From the NCBI GenBank assembly GCA_944324425.1, contig CALUWE010000001.1, positions 62,001 through 126,000 of the forward strand: a stretch of 64,000 nt of DNA, in the 5' to 3' direction. The first letter of the stretch is position 1, and each line of letters begins with the position of its first letter. Under the pieces are notes generated by a model that was not told where the DNA came from, made no database searches, and worked only from the letters and a program-made list of their open reading frames with translations. This DNA is from Candidatus Gastranaerophilales bacterium (GTDB lineage Bacteria; Cyanobacteriota; Vampirovibrionia; Gastranaerophilales; Gastranaerophilaceae). Position numbers and translations under genes: made by a program. Below, piece by piece: positions 17,148 to 26,654 of the stretch.

Positions 17148-17705
17148 ATGATTTCAGTAAACGATTTAAAGACAGGTCTTACTCTTGAACTTGATAACGG
17201 CTTATGGTCAGTTGTCGAATTTCTTCACGTTAAACCAGGCAAAGGCGCTGCTTTTGTTCGTTCAAAATTAAAAAACGTTGAAACTGGACAAGTTGTTGAA
17301 AAAACTTTCAGAGCAGGTGAAAAAGTTTCAAAAGCCATTTTAGACAGACGTGAAATGCAATATTTATACAAAGAAGGCAATGATTACGTCATGATGGATT
17401 TGGAATCTTACGAACAATTGCCTGTAGCTGCTGATCACATAGGAGACGGCATTAAATATTTAAAAGAAAATATGAATGTGCAAATTTTAATGCACAACGG
17501 CAAAATAATAGGTATTGACCTTCCCAATTTTGTTGAACTTGAAGTTATTGATACACCGCCTGCAGAAAAAGGCAACACGGCACAAGGCGGCAGCAAACCC
17601 GCAACATTAGAAGGCGGTGCAATCGTGAACGTTCCGTTCTTCATTCAAGTTGGCGATAAATTAAGAATAGACACCAGGACTAATGAATATTTAGATAGGG
17701 TATAA
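17148..17705 (+). CDS. efp: Translation elongation factor P
   Basis: The 185-residue three-domain protein relieves ribosome stalling at polyproline. Domain I holds the tip loop PGKGAA with K32, the residue modified in lysine-type EF-Ps. Domains II and III follow with GQVVEKTF and the end signature [20 protein letters not shown] precedes the ATG by about 8 nt. It is followed after 4 bp by accB, an adjacency I know from cyanobacteria. No modification enzyme (EpmA or EarP type) is in the window. Confidence 0.97.
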   Translation: MISVNDLKTGLTLELDNGLWSVVEFLHVKPGKGAAFVRSKLKNVETGQVVEKTFRAGEKVSKAILDRREMQYLYKEGNDYVMMDLESYEQLPVAADHIGDGIKYLKENMNVQILMHNGKIIGIDLPNFVELEVIDTPPAEKGNTAQGGSKPATLEGGAIVNVPFFIQVGDKLRIDTRTNEYLDRV

Positions 17706-17709
17706 ATTT

Positions 17710-18162
17710 ATGAACTTTGAAATTGAATATATTGAAAAACTTGCTAATTTAGCAGATGAAAAACAGTTAACGGAAATTACCGTTGAAGACGGCGACAAAG
17801 CAATTATTATTAAAAGAGGTATTCAAGGCGCTCAAGTTGTAGCACCTGTCAGTGTTCCTGCTGCACCTCAAGCGGCAGCACCCGCAGCGGCTCAACAAAC
17901 AGCGGCTCCTGCCACGGAACAACCGAAAGGAACAGCTATTACATCTCCTATGGTTGGTGCATTTTATGCAGCTCCATCACCGGGGGCTAAACCGTTTGTT
18001 AAAGTGGGTGATACCGTTGCAGCCGGTCAGGTTGTTTGTATAGTTGAAGCTATGAAACTTATGAACGAAATTGAATCCGAAGTTTCAGGCAAAATCACTC
18101 AAATTTGCGTTGAAGACGGTCAATCCGTTGAATACGGGCAAGTTTTAATGTATGTAGAATAG
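17710..18162 (+). CDS. accB: Biotin carboxyl carrier protein of acetyl-CoA carboxylase
   Basis: The 150-residue carrier has an N-terminal domain, an alanine/proline-rich linker (about 44-75) and a C-terminal biotinyl domain with EAMKLMNE, in which K116 carries biotin. It shuttles carboxybiotin between AccC and the AccAD carboxyltransferase encoded on the other strand. It sits between efp and accC and is probably co-transcribed with both. Confidence 0.96.
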   Translation: MNFEIEYIEKLANLADEKQLTEITVEDGDKAIIIKRGIQGAQVVAPVSVPAAPQAAAPAAAQQTAAPATEQPKGTAITSPMVGAFYAAPSPGAKPFVKVGDTVAAGQVVCIVEAMKLMNEIESEVSGKITQICVEDGQSVEYGQVLMYVE

Positions 18163-18198
18163 GCATACAAAAGCTATCATCTATTTAGGACATAAAGT

Positions 18199-19566
18199 AT
18201 GATTGAGAAAGTATTAATAGCAAACAGAGGGGAAATTGCCCTTAGAATTATAAGAGCATGCAGGGAATTAGGAATTGCAACGGTAGCTGTTTATTCACAG
18301 GCAGACGCTGACAGCTTGCATGTGTCATTAGCGGATGAAGCCTATTGCATAGGCCCTCATCAAAGCTCGAAAAGTTATTTAAGCATTCCCGCAATTATAA
18401 GCGTAGCATTAACTTCAGGTGCGGATGCAATTCACCCCGGATACGGCTTTATGTCAGAACGTGCGGATTTTGTTGATATTTGCGATGAACACCATATTAA
18501 ATTCATCGGCCCTTCTGCTGCTGCTATGAGAGCAATGGGCGATAAGGCAAGCGCAAGAAAAACAATGATAGAATCAGGCGTTCCCGTTACGCCAGGGACA
18601 GGTTTAATTGAAAATGTTGATGAAATCAGGGAATTTGCCAAAAAAGTGGGGTATCCGGTTATTATCAAAGCAACCGCAGGCGGCGGCGGAAAAGGCATGA
18701 GGATTGTTCACAAAGAAGAAGAACTTGAAGATGCGTTTAACTTGTGCCGTCAGGAAGCTCAAAATTCTTTTGCAAACCCTGAAGTTTACTGTGAAAAATA
18801 TTTGATTAACCCAAGGCACATTGAAGTCCAAATTTTAGCCGACAGCTACGGAAATGTTATTCACTTAGGCGAAAGAGATTGCTCAATTCAAAGACGCCAC
18901 CAAAAACTTTTGGAAGAAGCACCAAGCCCCGCTATCACGGAAGATATCAGAAAAAAAATGGGCGAAGCTGCCATTAACGCCGCAAAAGCAATTCATTATG
19001 AAGGGGCAGGAACTTTAGAATTTTTGTTGGATGAATCAGACCCTGATAACAAAAAATGGTACTTTATGGAAATGAACACAAGGGTTCAGGTTGAACACTG
19101 CGTTTCAGAAATGATTTCAGGCGTTGATATTGTTAAAGAACAAATAAGAGTAGCATCAGGCGAAAAACTTTCATATAGCCAAGACGATGTTACTTTAAGA
19201 GGCCATGCAATTGAATGCAGAATAAATGCGGAAGACCCCGCAAGAGATTTTATGCCGTTTGCAGGCAAAATTGAAGGCTATATTGCCCCAGGCGGTTTTG
19301 GAGTAAGGCTTGATTCACATGCATACACAGGCTACAAAATTCCGCCGTATTATGATTCAATGGTGGGAAAACTTATTTGCTGGGGCAGAAACAGAGAAGA
19401 AGCAAGAAAAAGAGCCCTAAGAGCTTTGGATGAATACATTATTACGGGAATTAAAACAACAATTCCTTTTCATAAGGCAATTTTGAATAACGATGTATTC
19501 ATTTCAGGCAACTTTGATACAAGCTTTATTGAAAAGCACTTTTCGAAAGAAGAATTAAAAAACTAA
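18199..19566 (+). CDS. accC: Biotin carboxylase subunit of acetyl-CoA carboxylase
   Basis: The 455-residue ATP-grasp enzyme carboxylates BCCP-bound biotin with bicarbonate and ATP. It begins with [15 protein letters not shown], has the glycine loop [12 protein letters not shown], and the catalytic stretch [15 protein letters not shown]. Length is standard. AGGAC lies about 8 nt upstream of the ATG, 36 bp after accB. The accBC and accAD pairs are split on opposite strands about 5 kb apart, a division common outside enterobacteria. Confidence 0.97.
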   Translation: MIEKVLIANRGEIALRIIRACRELGIATVAVYSQADADSLHVSLADEAYCIGPHQSSKSYLSIPAIISVALTSGADAIHPGYGFMSERADFVDICDEHHIKFIGPSAAAMRAMGDKASARKTMIESGVPVTPGTGLIENVDEIREFAKKVGYPVIIKATAGGGGKGMRIVHKEEELEDAFNLCRQEAQNSFANPEVYCEKYLINPRHIEVQILADSYGNVIHLGERDCSIQRRHQKLLEEAPSPAITEDIRKKMGEAAINAAKAIHYEGAGTLEFLLDESDPDNKKWYFMEMNTRVQVEHCVSEMISGVDIVKEQIRVASGEKLSYSQDDVTLRGHAIECRINAEDPARDFMPFAGKIEGYIAPGGFGVRLDSHAYTGYKIPPYYDSMVGKLICWGRNREEARKRALRALDEYIITGIKTTIPFHKAILNNDVFISGNFDTSFIEKHFSKEELKN

Positions 19567-19581
19567 AAGAGCTAAAGGCTA

Positions 19582-20004
19582 TTAGTTACCTGTAAAGTAG
19601 CTGCAAGTTCTTTCGATGGTATCATCGATTGCTTCTTTCCATTGTTCTTTTTCTTCTCTCAAGACTTCAAGTTGAGTTTCAACTTGTTCTTGTTGAGTTT
19701 GCATTTTTTGTTCGGCAAGAGTCATTTGGTCTTGAATTTGTTGGATAATAGCCGTATATTCATTTTCAACAGATTCGCATTCAGCCATCATTTGTCTGTA
19801 TTCTTCGCTTGTGTAGTCATCACCAAGCTGTCCTCTGATAGCATCAAGTTCGCTGTTCATTCTGTTTGTATAAATAGCAGTTTGTGCGCAACCTGCAGTA
19901 TATTTAAGGTTATATTCTTCACTTATGCACATAAGACGCCATTCAAGATTAGCAATCTTGATTGTTCTAACTAATACTTGCGCTGTTGCGTATGCTATAG
20001 TCAT
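19582..20004 (-). CDS. Coiled-coil protein of unknown function
   Basis: The 140-residue product starts MTIAYATAQVLVRTIKIANLEW and then forms a long glutamine/glutamate-rich coiled coil from about residue 65 (MAECESVENEYTAIIQQIQ) to 130, ending CSYFTGN. The start at 20004 has AAAGGAC about 6 nt before it; a longer upstream frame would run through the AT-rich promoter region. Four cysteines are spread along it. No signal peptide or enzyme motif. It may be a structural or secreted helical protein, which is speculation. Convergent with accC, 15 bp apart. Confidence 0.6.
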   Translation of the reverse strand: MTIAYATAQVLVRTIKIANLEWRLMCISEEYNLKYTAGCAQTAIYTNRMNSELDAIRGQLGDDYTSEEYRQMMAECESVENEYTAIIQQIQDQMTLAEQKMQTQQEQVETQLEVLREEKEQWKEAIDDTIERTCSYFTGN

Positions 20005-20231
20005 GATGCGTCCTTTCTTATATATATATAAAGTATATACTTTTAATATAATTGCCAATTTTGTGCCAATTGTAAATAAATGTAACAAAATCATAAAGTT
20101 TTTTTTAAAATTGCCGTAATCATTAACATAAAGGAAGGGTGTTCGTTTTAATCTACAAGAACTATAAATGTATTGCATTTAAAAAGCTTAATTTTTTCTT
20201 TCAGTTATAAATTGTGCTTATTTATGACATT

Positions 20232-20261
20232 TGTGCGGATTTTTTATTCGCACATTTTTTT
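20232..20261 (+). terminator. Rho-independent terminator just upstream of coaX
   Basis: TGTGCG and CGCACA form a 6-bp stem with an 11-nt loop, followed by seven T residues. It works rightward, yet the nearest upstream plus-strand gene (accC) ends 670 bp away beyond a minus-strand gene. It may end an unannotated RNA from the 20005-20231 gap. That gap otherwise holds only AT-rich sequence with no convincing frame. Confidence 0.65.
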
Positions 20262-20265
20262 ATGC

Positions 20266-20271
20266 GATAAT
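20266..20271 (+). promoter_or_regulatory. -10 box (GATAAT) 6 nt before coaX
   Basis: GATAAT follows the terminator T-run and ends 6 nt before the fixed coaX start; no Shine-Dalgarno fits between them. Confidence 0.5.
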
Positions 20272-20277
20272 TAAGAT

Positions 20278-21066
20278 ATGCTTTTAGTTATAGACATTGG
20301 AAACACAAATACAAATATCGGCATTTACGACGAAAGTAAGCTAATCAAGGTTTACGGCATAGCATCGGACCATATAAAAACATCTGATGAATACGGAATT
20401 TTAATTTCGTCATTGCTTTTAACAAGTGATATTAAAACGAAAATTAATTCCTGCATAATATCATCCGTTGTGCCCACATTGGGCGAGACCATTAAAAGGG
20501 CGGTTGAAGAATATATAAATGTCGAGGTTTATAATTTATCTTATAAATCTAAATTGCCTGTCAAAATTTTATTGGATGAGCCCAAAGAGGCAGGTGCCGA
20601 CAGACTTGCAAATGCCGCTGCGGTAGCCGTTTTATACAAATTGCCCGCAATTGTAATTGATATAGGAACCGCAACAACATTTGATATTGTTGATAAAAAT
20701 GCAAACTTTTTGGGCGGGATAATTGCTCCGGGGCCTTTAATTCAGGCAAAATCTTTAAGCCAATTTACGTCAAAATTGCCGAAGTTAAAAATTGAAGCTC
20801 CAAAATCGGCAATCGGCAGAAATACAATTGATGCTATGCTTTCAGGCATTGTTGAAGGGCACAAGCAAATGGTTGAAGGCATGATTAAGCTTTGCGAAAA
20901 AGAATTGGGAGAAAAAGCCACAATTGTTGCAACAGGCGGATTTTCCAAAAAGCTTTTTGACAATCCCGAGCGTCCCGTCGATTTTATAAACAAAGATTTA
21001 ACTTTGTTTGGATTAAAAACAGTTTATGATTTAAATAAAGGGGAGAAAAACAAAAATGCAAACTAA
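20278..21066 (+). CDS. coaX: Type III pantothenate kinase
   Basis: The 262-residue ASKHA-fold kinase phosphorylates pantothenate, the first step to coenzyme A. Diagnostic motifs are DIGNTNT at residues 5-11, [20 protein letters not shown] and the late ATGGFS. Type III enzymes are not inhibited by CoA. The panB and panC genes that make its substrate lie 7 kb away on the other strand. The N-terminus is fixed by the first phosphate loop, so the predicted leaderless start is firm. It overlaps dut by 11 bp. Confidence 0.95.
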   Translation: MLLVIDIGNTNTNIGIYDESKLIKVYGIASDHIKTSDEYGILISSLLLTSDIKTKINSCIISSVVPTLGETIKRAVEEYINVEVYNLSYKSKLPVKILLDEPKEAGADRLANAAAVAVLYKLPAIVIDIGTATTFDIVDKNANFLGGIIAPGPLIQAKSLSQFTSKLPKLKIEAPKSAIGRNTIDAMLSGIVEGHKQMVEGMIKLCEKELGEKATIVATGGFSKKLFDNPERPVDFINKDLTLFGLKTVYDLNKGEKNKNAN

Positions 21067-21514
21067 AGAAAAGGTTGTTTTAAAAATACAAAAACTGCCG
21101 CATTGTGCAGGCATGCCGGAGTACAAAACAAAAGGTGCAGCCGGTATGGATTTGGTTGCTTCAAACGATAAAGATGTAACCTTAAAACCGTTAGAAAGAT
21201 ATTTAATTCCGACAGGAATTAAAATTGAGCTTCCCGAGAATTATGAAGCGCAAATTCGCCCAAGAAGCGGCCTGTCAATTAAATACGGCATAAGCTTAAT
21301 CAACTGCGTCGGCACAATTGACGAAGATTACAGAGGTGAAGTTAAAGTGGGCGTTGTTAACCTTTCAAATGAAACATATACAATTGAAAGAGGCGAAAGA
21401 ATAGCTCAGATGATAATAGCGCCGGTTACCAAAGCAGACATTCAGGTTGTAGACGAATTAACTGAAACCACAAGGGGTGAAGGCGGTTTTGGTTCCACCG
21501 GAACGAAGGCTTAA
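21056..21514 (+). CDS. dut: dUTP diphosphatase
   Basis: The 152-residue trimeric dUTPase hydrolyses dUTP to dUMP, keeping uracil out of DNA and feeding thymidylate synthesis. All five family motifs are readable: [29 protein letters not shown] and the C-terminal GGFGSTG. GGGGAG lies about 8 nt before the ATG, inside the 3' end of coaX, which it overlaps by 11 bp. A bidirectional terminator follows. Confidence 0.97.
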   Translation: MQTKEKVVLKIQKLPHCAGMPEYKTKGAAGMDLVASNDKDVTLKPLERYLIPTGIKIELPENYEAQIRPRSGLSIKYGISLINCVGTIDEDYRGEVKVGVVNLSNETYTIERGERIAQMIIAPVTKADIQVVDELTETTRGEGGFGSTGTKA

Positions 21515-21530
21515 AAAAATTAGCATAAAT

Positions 21531-21557
21531 AAAATGCCCTATTAAATAGGGCATTTT
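21531..21557. terminator. Bidirectional terminator between dut and purA
   Basis: A perfect 11-bp stem (AAAATGCCCTA with TAGGGCATTTT) and a 5-nt loop lie between the convergent genes. A-rich sequence on the left and T-rich on the right give a U-tract in both directions. Confidence 0.85.
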
Positions 21558-21560
21558 ATT

Positions 21561-22859
21561 TTATACTTTTTCTTTAAATATAGTTTGTTCTCTATCGGGG
21601 CCTGTTGAAATTATTTTAATCGGAACATTTAAGTAGCTTTCTAAATATTCAAGATAAACTTTTGCATTTAAAGGAAGTTCATCATAGTTTTTAATTTTTG
21701 TAATGTCAACATTCCAGCCCTTAAAAGTTTTATAAACGGGTTCAAAATCATAATGTTCAACAACATTTGTGGGGTAAGATTCCGTTATATCGCCCGTTTT
21801 TTTGTTTCTGTAAGCTATACAAAGTTTAATTTCATCAAATGTATCAAAAACATCCAGTTTTGTAAGGGCAATAGCCGTTATGCCTCCGACCAAAACGCTA
21901 TATTTTGCAATAACGCCGTCAAACCAGCCGCATCTTCTTTTTCTGCCTGTTGTAACGCCAAATTCAGCGCCAATTGTTTGAATTTTGTCGCCAATATCAT
22001 CTGTTAATTCAGTTATAAAAGGCCCTTCGCCAACACGTGTCACATAAGCTTTAAAAACACCGATTGCTTCTTCAATTGTTCTTGGCCCCATGCCGCCGCC
22101 AACTGCTGCACCGCCTGCAATTGGGTTAGAACTTGTAACAAACGGGTATGTACCATAATCAATATCAAGCATAACGCCTTGTGCGCCTTCAAAAAGAATT
22201 GTTTTGTTTTCTTTTGCATCTCTTAAAACATCTTGCCAGTCAAAACAAACATAAGGGGCAAAAAGTTCTTTATATTCTCTCAATTTTTCAAGAACTTCAT
22301 CTTTTGTATAGGTTTTAAGCCCGTAAACTTTATCTAAGGTTTTATTTTTAAGAGGAAGAATTATATCTAATTTATTGTTTAAGGCTTCATCATTGAATAA
22401 ATCTTCAATTCTAATGCCTATTCTTGCATATTTATCAGTGTATGTCGGGCCAATGCCTTTTTTTGTTGTGCCGATTTTGTTTTTGCCCAAATTGTCTTCG
22501 CCTGCACCATCCAAATCAATGTGCCAAGGCATTGTAATATTTGCTAAAGGGCTTATTTTAAGGTTTTTTTCAAACTGTTCTTTTTTAACCCCTTGTGCCA
22601 TTAATTCTTCAATTTCATTTTTAAAATTTTCAGGGTAAATTACAATGCCTGCGCCTATGAAGCAAGTTTTATTTTCATATAAAATGCCTGATGGAACAAG
22701 GTGAAATTTATATTTAACATTATCTACAACAACGGTGTGGCCTGCATTGCAGCCGCCTTGATATCTTATAATAAAATCTGCGTTACTCGCAAGTAAATCC
22801 GTAATTTTTGCTTTGCCTTCATCGCCAAATTGGGCACCAACTACAACGGTATTTTTCAT
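21561..22859 (-). CDS. purA: Adenylosuccinate synthetase
   Basis: The 432-residue enzyme joins IMP and aspartate with GTP to give adenylosuccinate, the committed step to AMP. The N-terminus VVVGAQFGDEGKAK carries the GTP/IMP loop, with QGGCNAGHT next and TGRKRRCGWFD later. The usual glycine in GDEGKGK is alanine here, a mild change. AAGGATGAG precedes the ATG. It diverges from cysS across 71 bp. Confidence 0.96.
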   Translation of the reverse strand: MKNTVVVGAQFGDEGKAKITDLLASNADFIIRYQGGCNAGHTVVVDNVKYKFHLVPSGILYENKTCFIGAGIVIYPENFKNEIEELMAQGVKKEQFEKNLKISPLANITMPWHIDLDGAGEDNLGKNKIGTTKKGIGPTYTDKYARIGIRIEDLFNDEALNNKLDIILPLKNKTLDKVYGLKTYTKDEVLEKLREYKELFAPYVCFDWQDVLRDAKENKTILFEGAQGVMLDIDYGTYPFVTSSNPIAGGAAVGGGMGPRTIEEAIGVFKAYVTRVGEGPFITELTDDIGDKIQTIGAEFGVTTGRKRRCGWFDGVIAKYSVLVGGITAIALTKLDVFDTFDEIKLCIAYRNKKTGDITESYPTNVVEHYDFEPVYKTFKGWNVDITKIKNYDELPLNAKVYLEYLESYLNVPIKIISTGPDREQTIFKEKV

Positions 22860-22913
22860 AATTTATCTCATCCTTAAATTTTATCCGAAATATATTTTAC
22901 TATGAAAAAATTT

Positions 22914-22919
22914 TATAAT
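22914..22919 (+). promoter_or_regulatory. -10 box (TATAAT) 11 nt before cysS
   Basis: A perfect TATAAT ends 11 nt before the cysS ATG. No Shine-Dalgarno is present in the 11 nt, so a leader of about 5 nt or less is predicted. Confidence 0.5.
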
Positions 22920-22930
22920 AAAATAGCTGT

Positions 22931-24325
22931 ATGCTAAAACTTTTTAATACGTTCACAAATAAAATTGAAGAATTTAAACCAATTGATAAAAACAAGGTTA
23001 AAATGTATGTTTGCGGCCCAACCGTTTATGATAAGGCGCATTTAGGGCATGCAAGGTGCTATATTACTTGGGATGTTTTATACCGCTATTTAAAATTTTT
23101 GGGGTTTGATGTCACATACGCAAGAAACGTAACCGATGTTGATGATAAAATTTTAAAAAAAGCAGATGAAAAAGGTGTTAAACCGGAAGACATCGCAAAA
23201 GAATTTTATAATTCATACATAAATTCAATGAACGAATTAAACGTTTTAAGGCCTGATATTGAACCATTTGCAACAAAAACACTATCTGAAATGATTAATA
23301 TGGTAAAAGAATTAATCAATAAAGGCTATGCTTATGTTGCGGATGATGATGTTTATTTTGAAGTTTCAAAATTTAAACCCTATGGCGCATTATCAAAACA
23401 ACCTTTAGATGATTTAATGGCAGGGGCAAGAGTTGAAGCGGATAATAAAAAACATTCGCCATTAGATTTTGCACTATGGAAAAAAGATGAAGTTCACGGG
23501 TTTAACTGCCCTTGGCATAAAGGACGCCCGGGGTGGCACATTGAATGTTCATCCATGATAAGAAAACATTTAGGAAAAACAATCGATATCCATGCAGGCG
23601 GAGCTGACCTTAAATTCCCGCACCATGAAAATGAAATTGCTCAATCAGAAGCTGCAAACGGTGTTAAATTTGTTAATTATTGGCTTCATAACGGCTTTGT
23701 TACCATAAATAAAGAAAAAATGTCTAAATCATTAAATAATTTCTTAACGATAGATGACATTTTAAAAGCTTATGATTCAAACACAATAAGGTTTTTCATT
23801 TTAACAAACCATTACAGAATGCCTGTTGAATTTAATGATGAAGCACTTTTATCCGCAAAAGCAGGTGCAAACCGCCTTATAAATTCAATTAAAGGGGTTC
23901 AATTAACAGATACTAAAGATGAAAATGCAATTGAAGAATTTAGATGTGCTATGGATGAAGACTTAAATACATCAAAGGCACTTGCAGTTTTGTTTTCTTT
24001 AGCTGATAAATTCAAAAAAACAAAAGATGTAAAATTTGCAAATACTCTAAAATATTTAGCGGAAGTTTTAGGTTTTAATTTTGAATTAAAAAATAAAGAA
24101 TTGACAGATGATGAATTAAAAGAACAAATTTTACCATTATATAAAACATTCAATATAAATGAAGATGAAAGCCCAAAAAATGCTTTATCTCAAATTTTAG
24201 AAATAAGAAAAGAAGCAAGAATGAATAAAGACTGGGCAAAATCTGATTTAATTCGAGATGAATTATTGAAATGTAAAATTACAATTAAAGATTCAAAAGA
24301 AGGTTCAACTTGGGAAATTCTTTAA
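22931..24325 (+). CDS. cysS: Cysteinyl-tRNA synthetase
   Basis: The 464-residue class I synthetase charges tRNA-Cys. It has the zinc-binding CGPTVYD start of the fold, the HIGH-type motif HLGHAR, the second zinc region WHIECSSM with HAGGADLKFPHHENE, and KMSKS near residue 265. Length is standard. The 3' end overlaps rsmI by 16 bp. Confidence 0.97.
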   Translation: MLKLFNTFTNKIEEFKPIDKNKVKMYVCGPTVYDKAHLGHARCYITWDVLYRYLKFLGFDVTYARNVTDVDDKILKKADEKGVKPEDIAKEFYNSYINSMNELNVLRPDIEPFATKTLSEMINMVKELINKGYAYVADDDVYFEVSKFKPYGALSKQPLDDLMAGARVEADNKKHSPLDFALWKKDEVHGFNCPWHKGRPGWHIECSSMIRKHLGKTIDIHAGGADLKFPHHENEIAQSEAANGVKFVNYWLHNGFVTINKEKMSKSLNNFLTIDDILKAYDSNTIRFFILTNHYRMPVEFNDEALLSAKAGANRLINSIKGVQLTDTKDENAIEEFRCAMDEDLNTSKALAVLFSLADKFKKTKDVKFANTLKYLAEVLGFNFELKNKELTDDELKEQILPLYKTFNINEDESPKNALSQILEIRKEARMNKDWAKSDLIRDELLKCKITIKDSKEGSTWEIL

Positions 24326-25131
24326 TAAAAGGCGCAATTTATGTTGTTGCAACACCCATTGGAAACTTTGATGATATTACATTAAGGGCAATTGAAACCT
24401 TAAAAAATGTTGATTTAATTGCAGCCGAAGACACAAGAACAACGAGCGTTTTATTGGAACACTTTCAAATTAAAACAAAACTTTTAAGCTATCATAAATT
24501 TTCAGAATGCGAAAAAACAAGTTCTTTAATTGAATTTTTAAAAGAAGGAAATAATCTTGCCCTTGTTTCAGACGCAGGAACTCCTTTAATTTCAGACCCA
24601 GGGGGAGTTTTAGTTAAATGTGCAATTGAAAATAATATAAAAATAATTCCTGTTGGGGGAATTTCTGCGGTCATAACTTTTTTATCAACAATTTCAAAAG
24701 ATGGTGAAGATTTTAAATTCATCGGGTTTTTGCCCAAAATTAAAAATCAAATTGAAATAATTTTAGAAGATAATAAATTTGAAAATTTGGTTTTTTATGA
24801 AAGCCCGAAAAGAATTAAAGAAACAATTGATATAATTGAAAAATTAAACCCAAACGCCATTTTTTCAATAGGAAGAGAATTAACCAAAAAATTTGAAGAA
24901 ATTAAAACGGGAAAAATTTCTGACATTAAAAAATATTATGAAACTAACACTTTGAAGGGTGAAATTGTTTGCATGGTTCATAAAAGCAAAGAAAACAAAG
25001 AAGATGAAAAAATAAAACAAAAAGTAAAACTTTTAAAAGAAGAAGGCTTTAGCTTAAAAGACACCGTTAAAATTTTAAATATAACAGATTCAATAAATAA
25101 AAATAAAATAAAAGAACTTTTTATTGATTAA
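24310..25131 (+). CDS. rsmI: 16S rRNA (cytidine(1402)-2'-O)-methyltransferase
   Basis: The 273-residue SAM-dependent enzyme 2'-O-methylates C1402 of 16S rRNA. It has the tetrapyrrole-methylase fold: YVVATPIGNFDDIT, AAEDTRTT, LVSDAGTPLISDPG and the late FYESPKRI motif are all diagnostic. The start is a TTG at 24310, 16 bp inside cysS; no ATG lies near the conserved N-terminus. The C-terminal 40 residues are lysine-rich. Confidence 0.94.
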   Translation: MGNSLIKGAIYVVATPIGNFDDITLRAIETLKNVDLIAAEDTRTTSVLLEHFQIKTKLLSYHKFSECEKTSSLIEFLKEGNNLALVSDAGTPLISDPGGVLVKCAIENNIKIIPVGGISAVITFLSTISKDGEDFKFIGFLPKIKNQIEIILEDNKFENLVFYESPKRIKETIDIIEKLNPNAIFSIGRELTKKFEEIKTGKISDIKKYYETNTLKGEIVCMVHKSKENKEDEKIKQKVKLLKEEGFSLKDTVKILNITDSINKNKIKELFID

Positions 25132-25213
25132 ATTTTGTAAAAAGAAGAAAAAAATTAATCAAAAATAAAAGTTCAGGAGTTTTATAAAAAGCGTTAACAT
25201 TTGGTTTTAGTTC

Positions 25214-25654
25214 ATGAATACAATCAATTTTCAACCGACAGGGGTATACCCTCAAATTGCAAAGAACCCTGCAATAATAAGTTCGTCAGCAAACAAAAAC
25301 ACTGACGAAACACCTGTTTGGGAGAATAAAAGCTACAAAATCAAAAAAAGAGCGGCAGAATGCCTTATAATTGCAGGCGCTGTTGCAATTGCCGGTTTTA
25401 TTTGTTATTACAACAAGGGCATTAAAGCAATAAACCTTAAAAAACAGGTAGTGCCGAAGCTTCCCGAAAAGAAAACATTTGAACAATTCGTTAAAGAACG
25501 CGCCTATACATATGAAGAAAAAGCTTTTGTAGAAAAAGCATACAAAGAAGGTTTGAAATTTGAAAACAATATTGTGGGAAAAATTCATAACGGCTTAAAT
25601 TCCATAAGCAACTTTTTCAGAACCAATTTTTACGGATACAAGGAAACAAAATAA
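25214..25654 (+). CDS. Single-pass membrane protein, unknown
   Basis: The 146-residue protein has a polar 45-residue N-terminus beginning MNTINFQPTGVYPQ, one membrane helix (about 49-65, AECLIIAGAVAIAGFICYY), and a basic, helical C-terminal part with KTFEQFVKERAYTYEEKAFV. No signal cleavage site is evident. I do not recognise a family. The N-terminus loosely recalls the short leaders of the proteins at 47692 and 50835. It follows rsmI by 82 bp. Confidence 0.6.
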   Translation: MNTINFQPTGVYPQIAKNPAIISSSANKNTDETPVWENKSYKIKKRAAECLIIAGAVAIAGFICYYNKGIKAINLKKQVVPKLPEKKTFEQFVKERAYTYEEKAFVEKAYKEGLKFENNIVGKIHNGLNSISNFFRTNFYGYKETK

Positions 25655-25685
25655 TTTCCTTGTTATATTCTTTTTAAATTTATGC

Positions 25686-25691
25686 TAGTAT
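25686..25691 (+). promoter_or_regulatory. -10-like box (TAGTAT) 6 nt before the gene at 25698
   Basis: TAGTAT is followed by six T residues and then the ATG, the same geometry as at korD, coaX and trpD. Confidence 0.4.
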
Positions 25692-25697
25692 TTTTTT

Positions 25698-26654
25698 ATG
25701 ACGGTAATAAAAAATCTTGCATTTTGCAATAAGAACAAATTAAAAAATTTGAATTCTTTTGTTGAATCGGAACTTGATTTATCTGTTTTTTACCCATTTC
25801 CGGTTGATTTTTTGCATAATTTTTTACCGTTCGGTTTAAAGTTTTTGAATGAATCCTTTGTTGCAATTGAGAATAAAGAAATAAAAGGTCTTGTAACAAT
25901 TGCAAAAGCAGGCAGAAAAAAAATTAAAATAAAAAGGCTGCTGACGGAAGAAAATTCGACAGAGCAAGGCAAGCTGCTTGTTAATTGTGTTATAACTTCT
26001 TTTTTATCCAAGGGCGTTGAATCATTTTATGTAATTGTTGATAAAAGAAACCACCCTGTTTTAAATATGTTTAAATTGGGGCTTGGGTTTTGTCCTCTTG
26101 CATATGAAAAAATTTATAAAACAGAAGCAAAGGATGCACTAATCGGCTTTGAAGACGTAAATTTTGACCACATAAGAAGCAAGATATCTTCCGACAACAA
26201 AAAAATTGCAGACCTTGTAAATGAAACAATGTACTCATACAAAAGGGCAACATTTGCAAAAGAGGCATCGGATTTTCAACTTAAACCGTTTTCATCGCTT
26301 GAACAATTTGTTGTGTATGACAGAGAAAAAGATTCCGTTTTTGGTTATTTTTCAATTTTAAAATTAAACCAAACCGACTATCTTCTTGATTTTGTAATCA
26401 AAAAGGGCTATGAAGGATATTTTGCGGATATAATAAAGTTTACAAAAATCAGGCTTTTAAAGAAAAAGAAATTCGGTTCTCTTTTAATAAGAATCAAAAA
26501 TTATTATTCAAATTTTGATGAATTAAACGAAATTCTAAGCATTGAATACAAAACAAGCTTTGAAAATGAAATTTTGGTTAAAGATTTTTTAATTCCCAAA
26601 AAACAATTTTCTTACGAAAGAATGATATTCAATGATGCAACGCCCGCTTTTTAA
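25698..26654 (+). CDS. GNAT-like acetyltransferase-fold protein
   Basis: The 318-residue protein has a stretch (about 50-135) resembling the GNAT fold: a strand pair KEIKGLVTIAKAG then KIKRLLTEEN, a helix after GKLLVNCVITSFLSKG, and ESFYVIVDKRNHPVLNMFKLGLGF, which matches the late acetyltransferase strand-helix with a residue pair near the substrate. The C-terminal half (170-318) may be a second, degenerate copy. Substrate is unknown and the acetyl-CoA loop is not canonical. It converges on the membrane protein at 26651 with a 4-bp overlap. Confidence 0.5.
   Translation: MTVIKNLAFCNKNKLKNLNSFVESELDLSVFYPFPVDFLHNFLPFGLKFLNESFVAIENKEIKGLVTIAKAGRKKIKIKRLLTEENSTEQGKLLVNCVITSFLSKGVESFYVIVDKRNHPVLNMFKLGLGFCPLAYEKIYKTEAKDALIGFEDVNFDHIRSKISSDNKKIADLVNETMYSYKRATFAKEASDFQLKPFSSLEQFVVYDREKDSVFGYFSILKLNQTDYLLDFVIKKGYEGYFADIIKFTKIRLLKKKKFGSLLIRIKNYYSNFDELNEILSIEYKTSFENEILVKDFLIPKKQFSYERMIFNDATPAF

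Noticed and set aside
24310-24325. Possible frameshift between cysS and rsmI
   Set aside because: Both proteins are complete; the 16-bp overlap with a TTG start is ordinary translational coupling.
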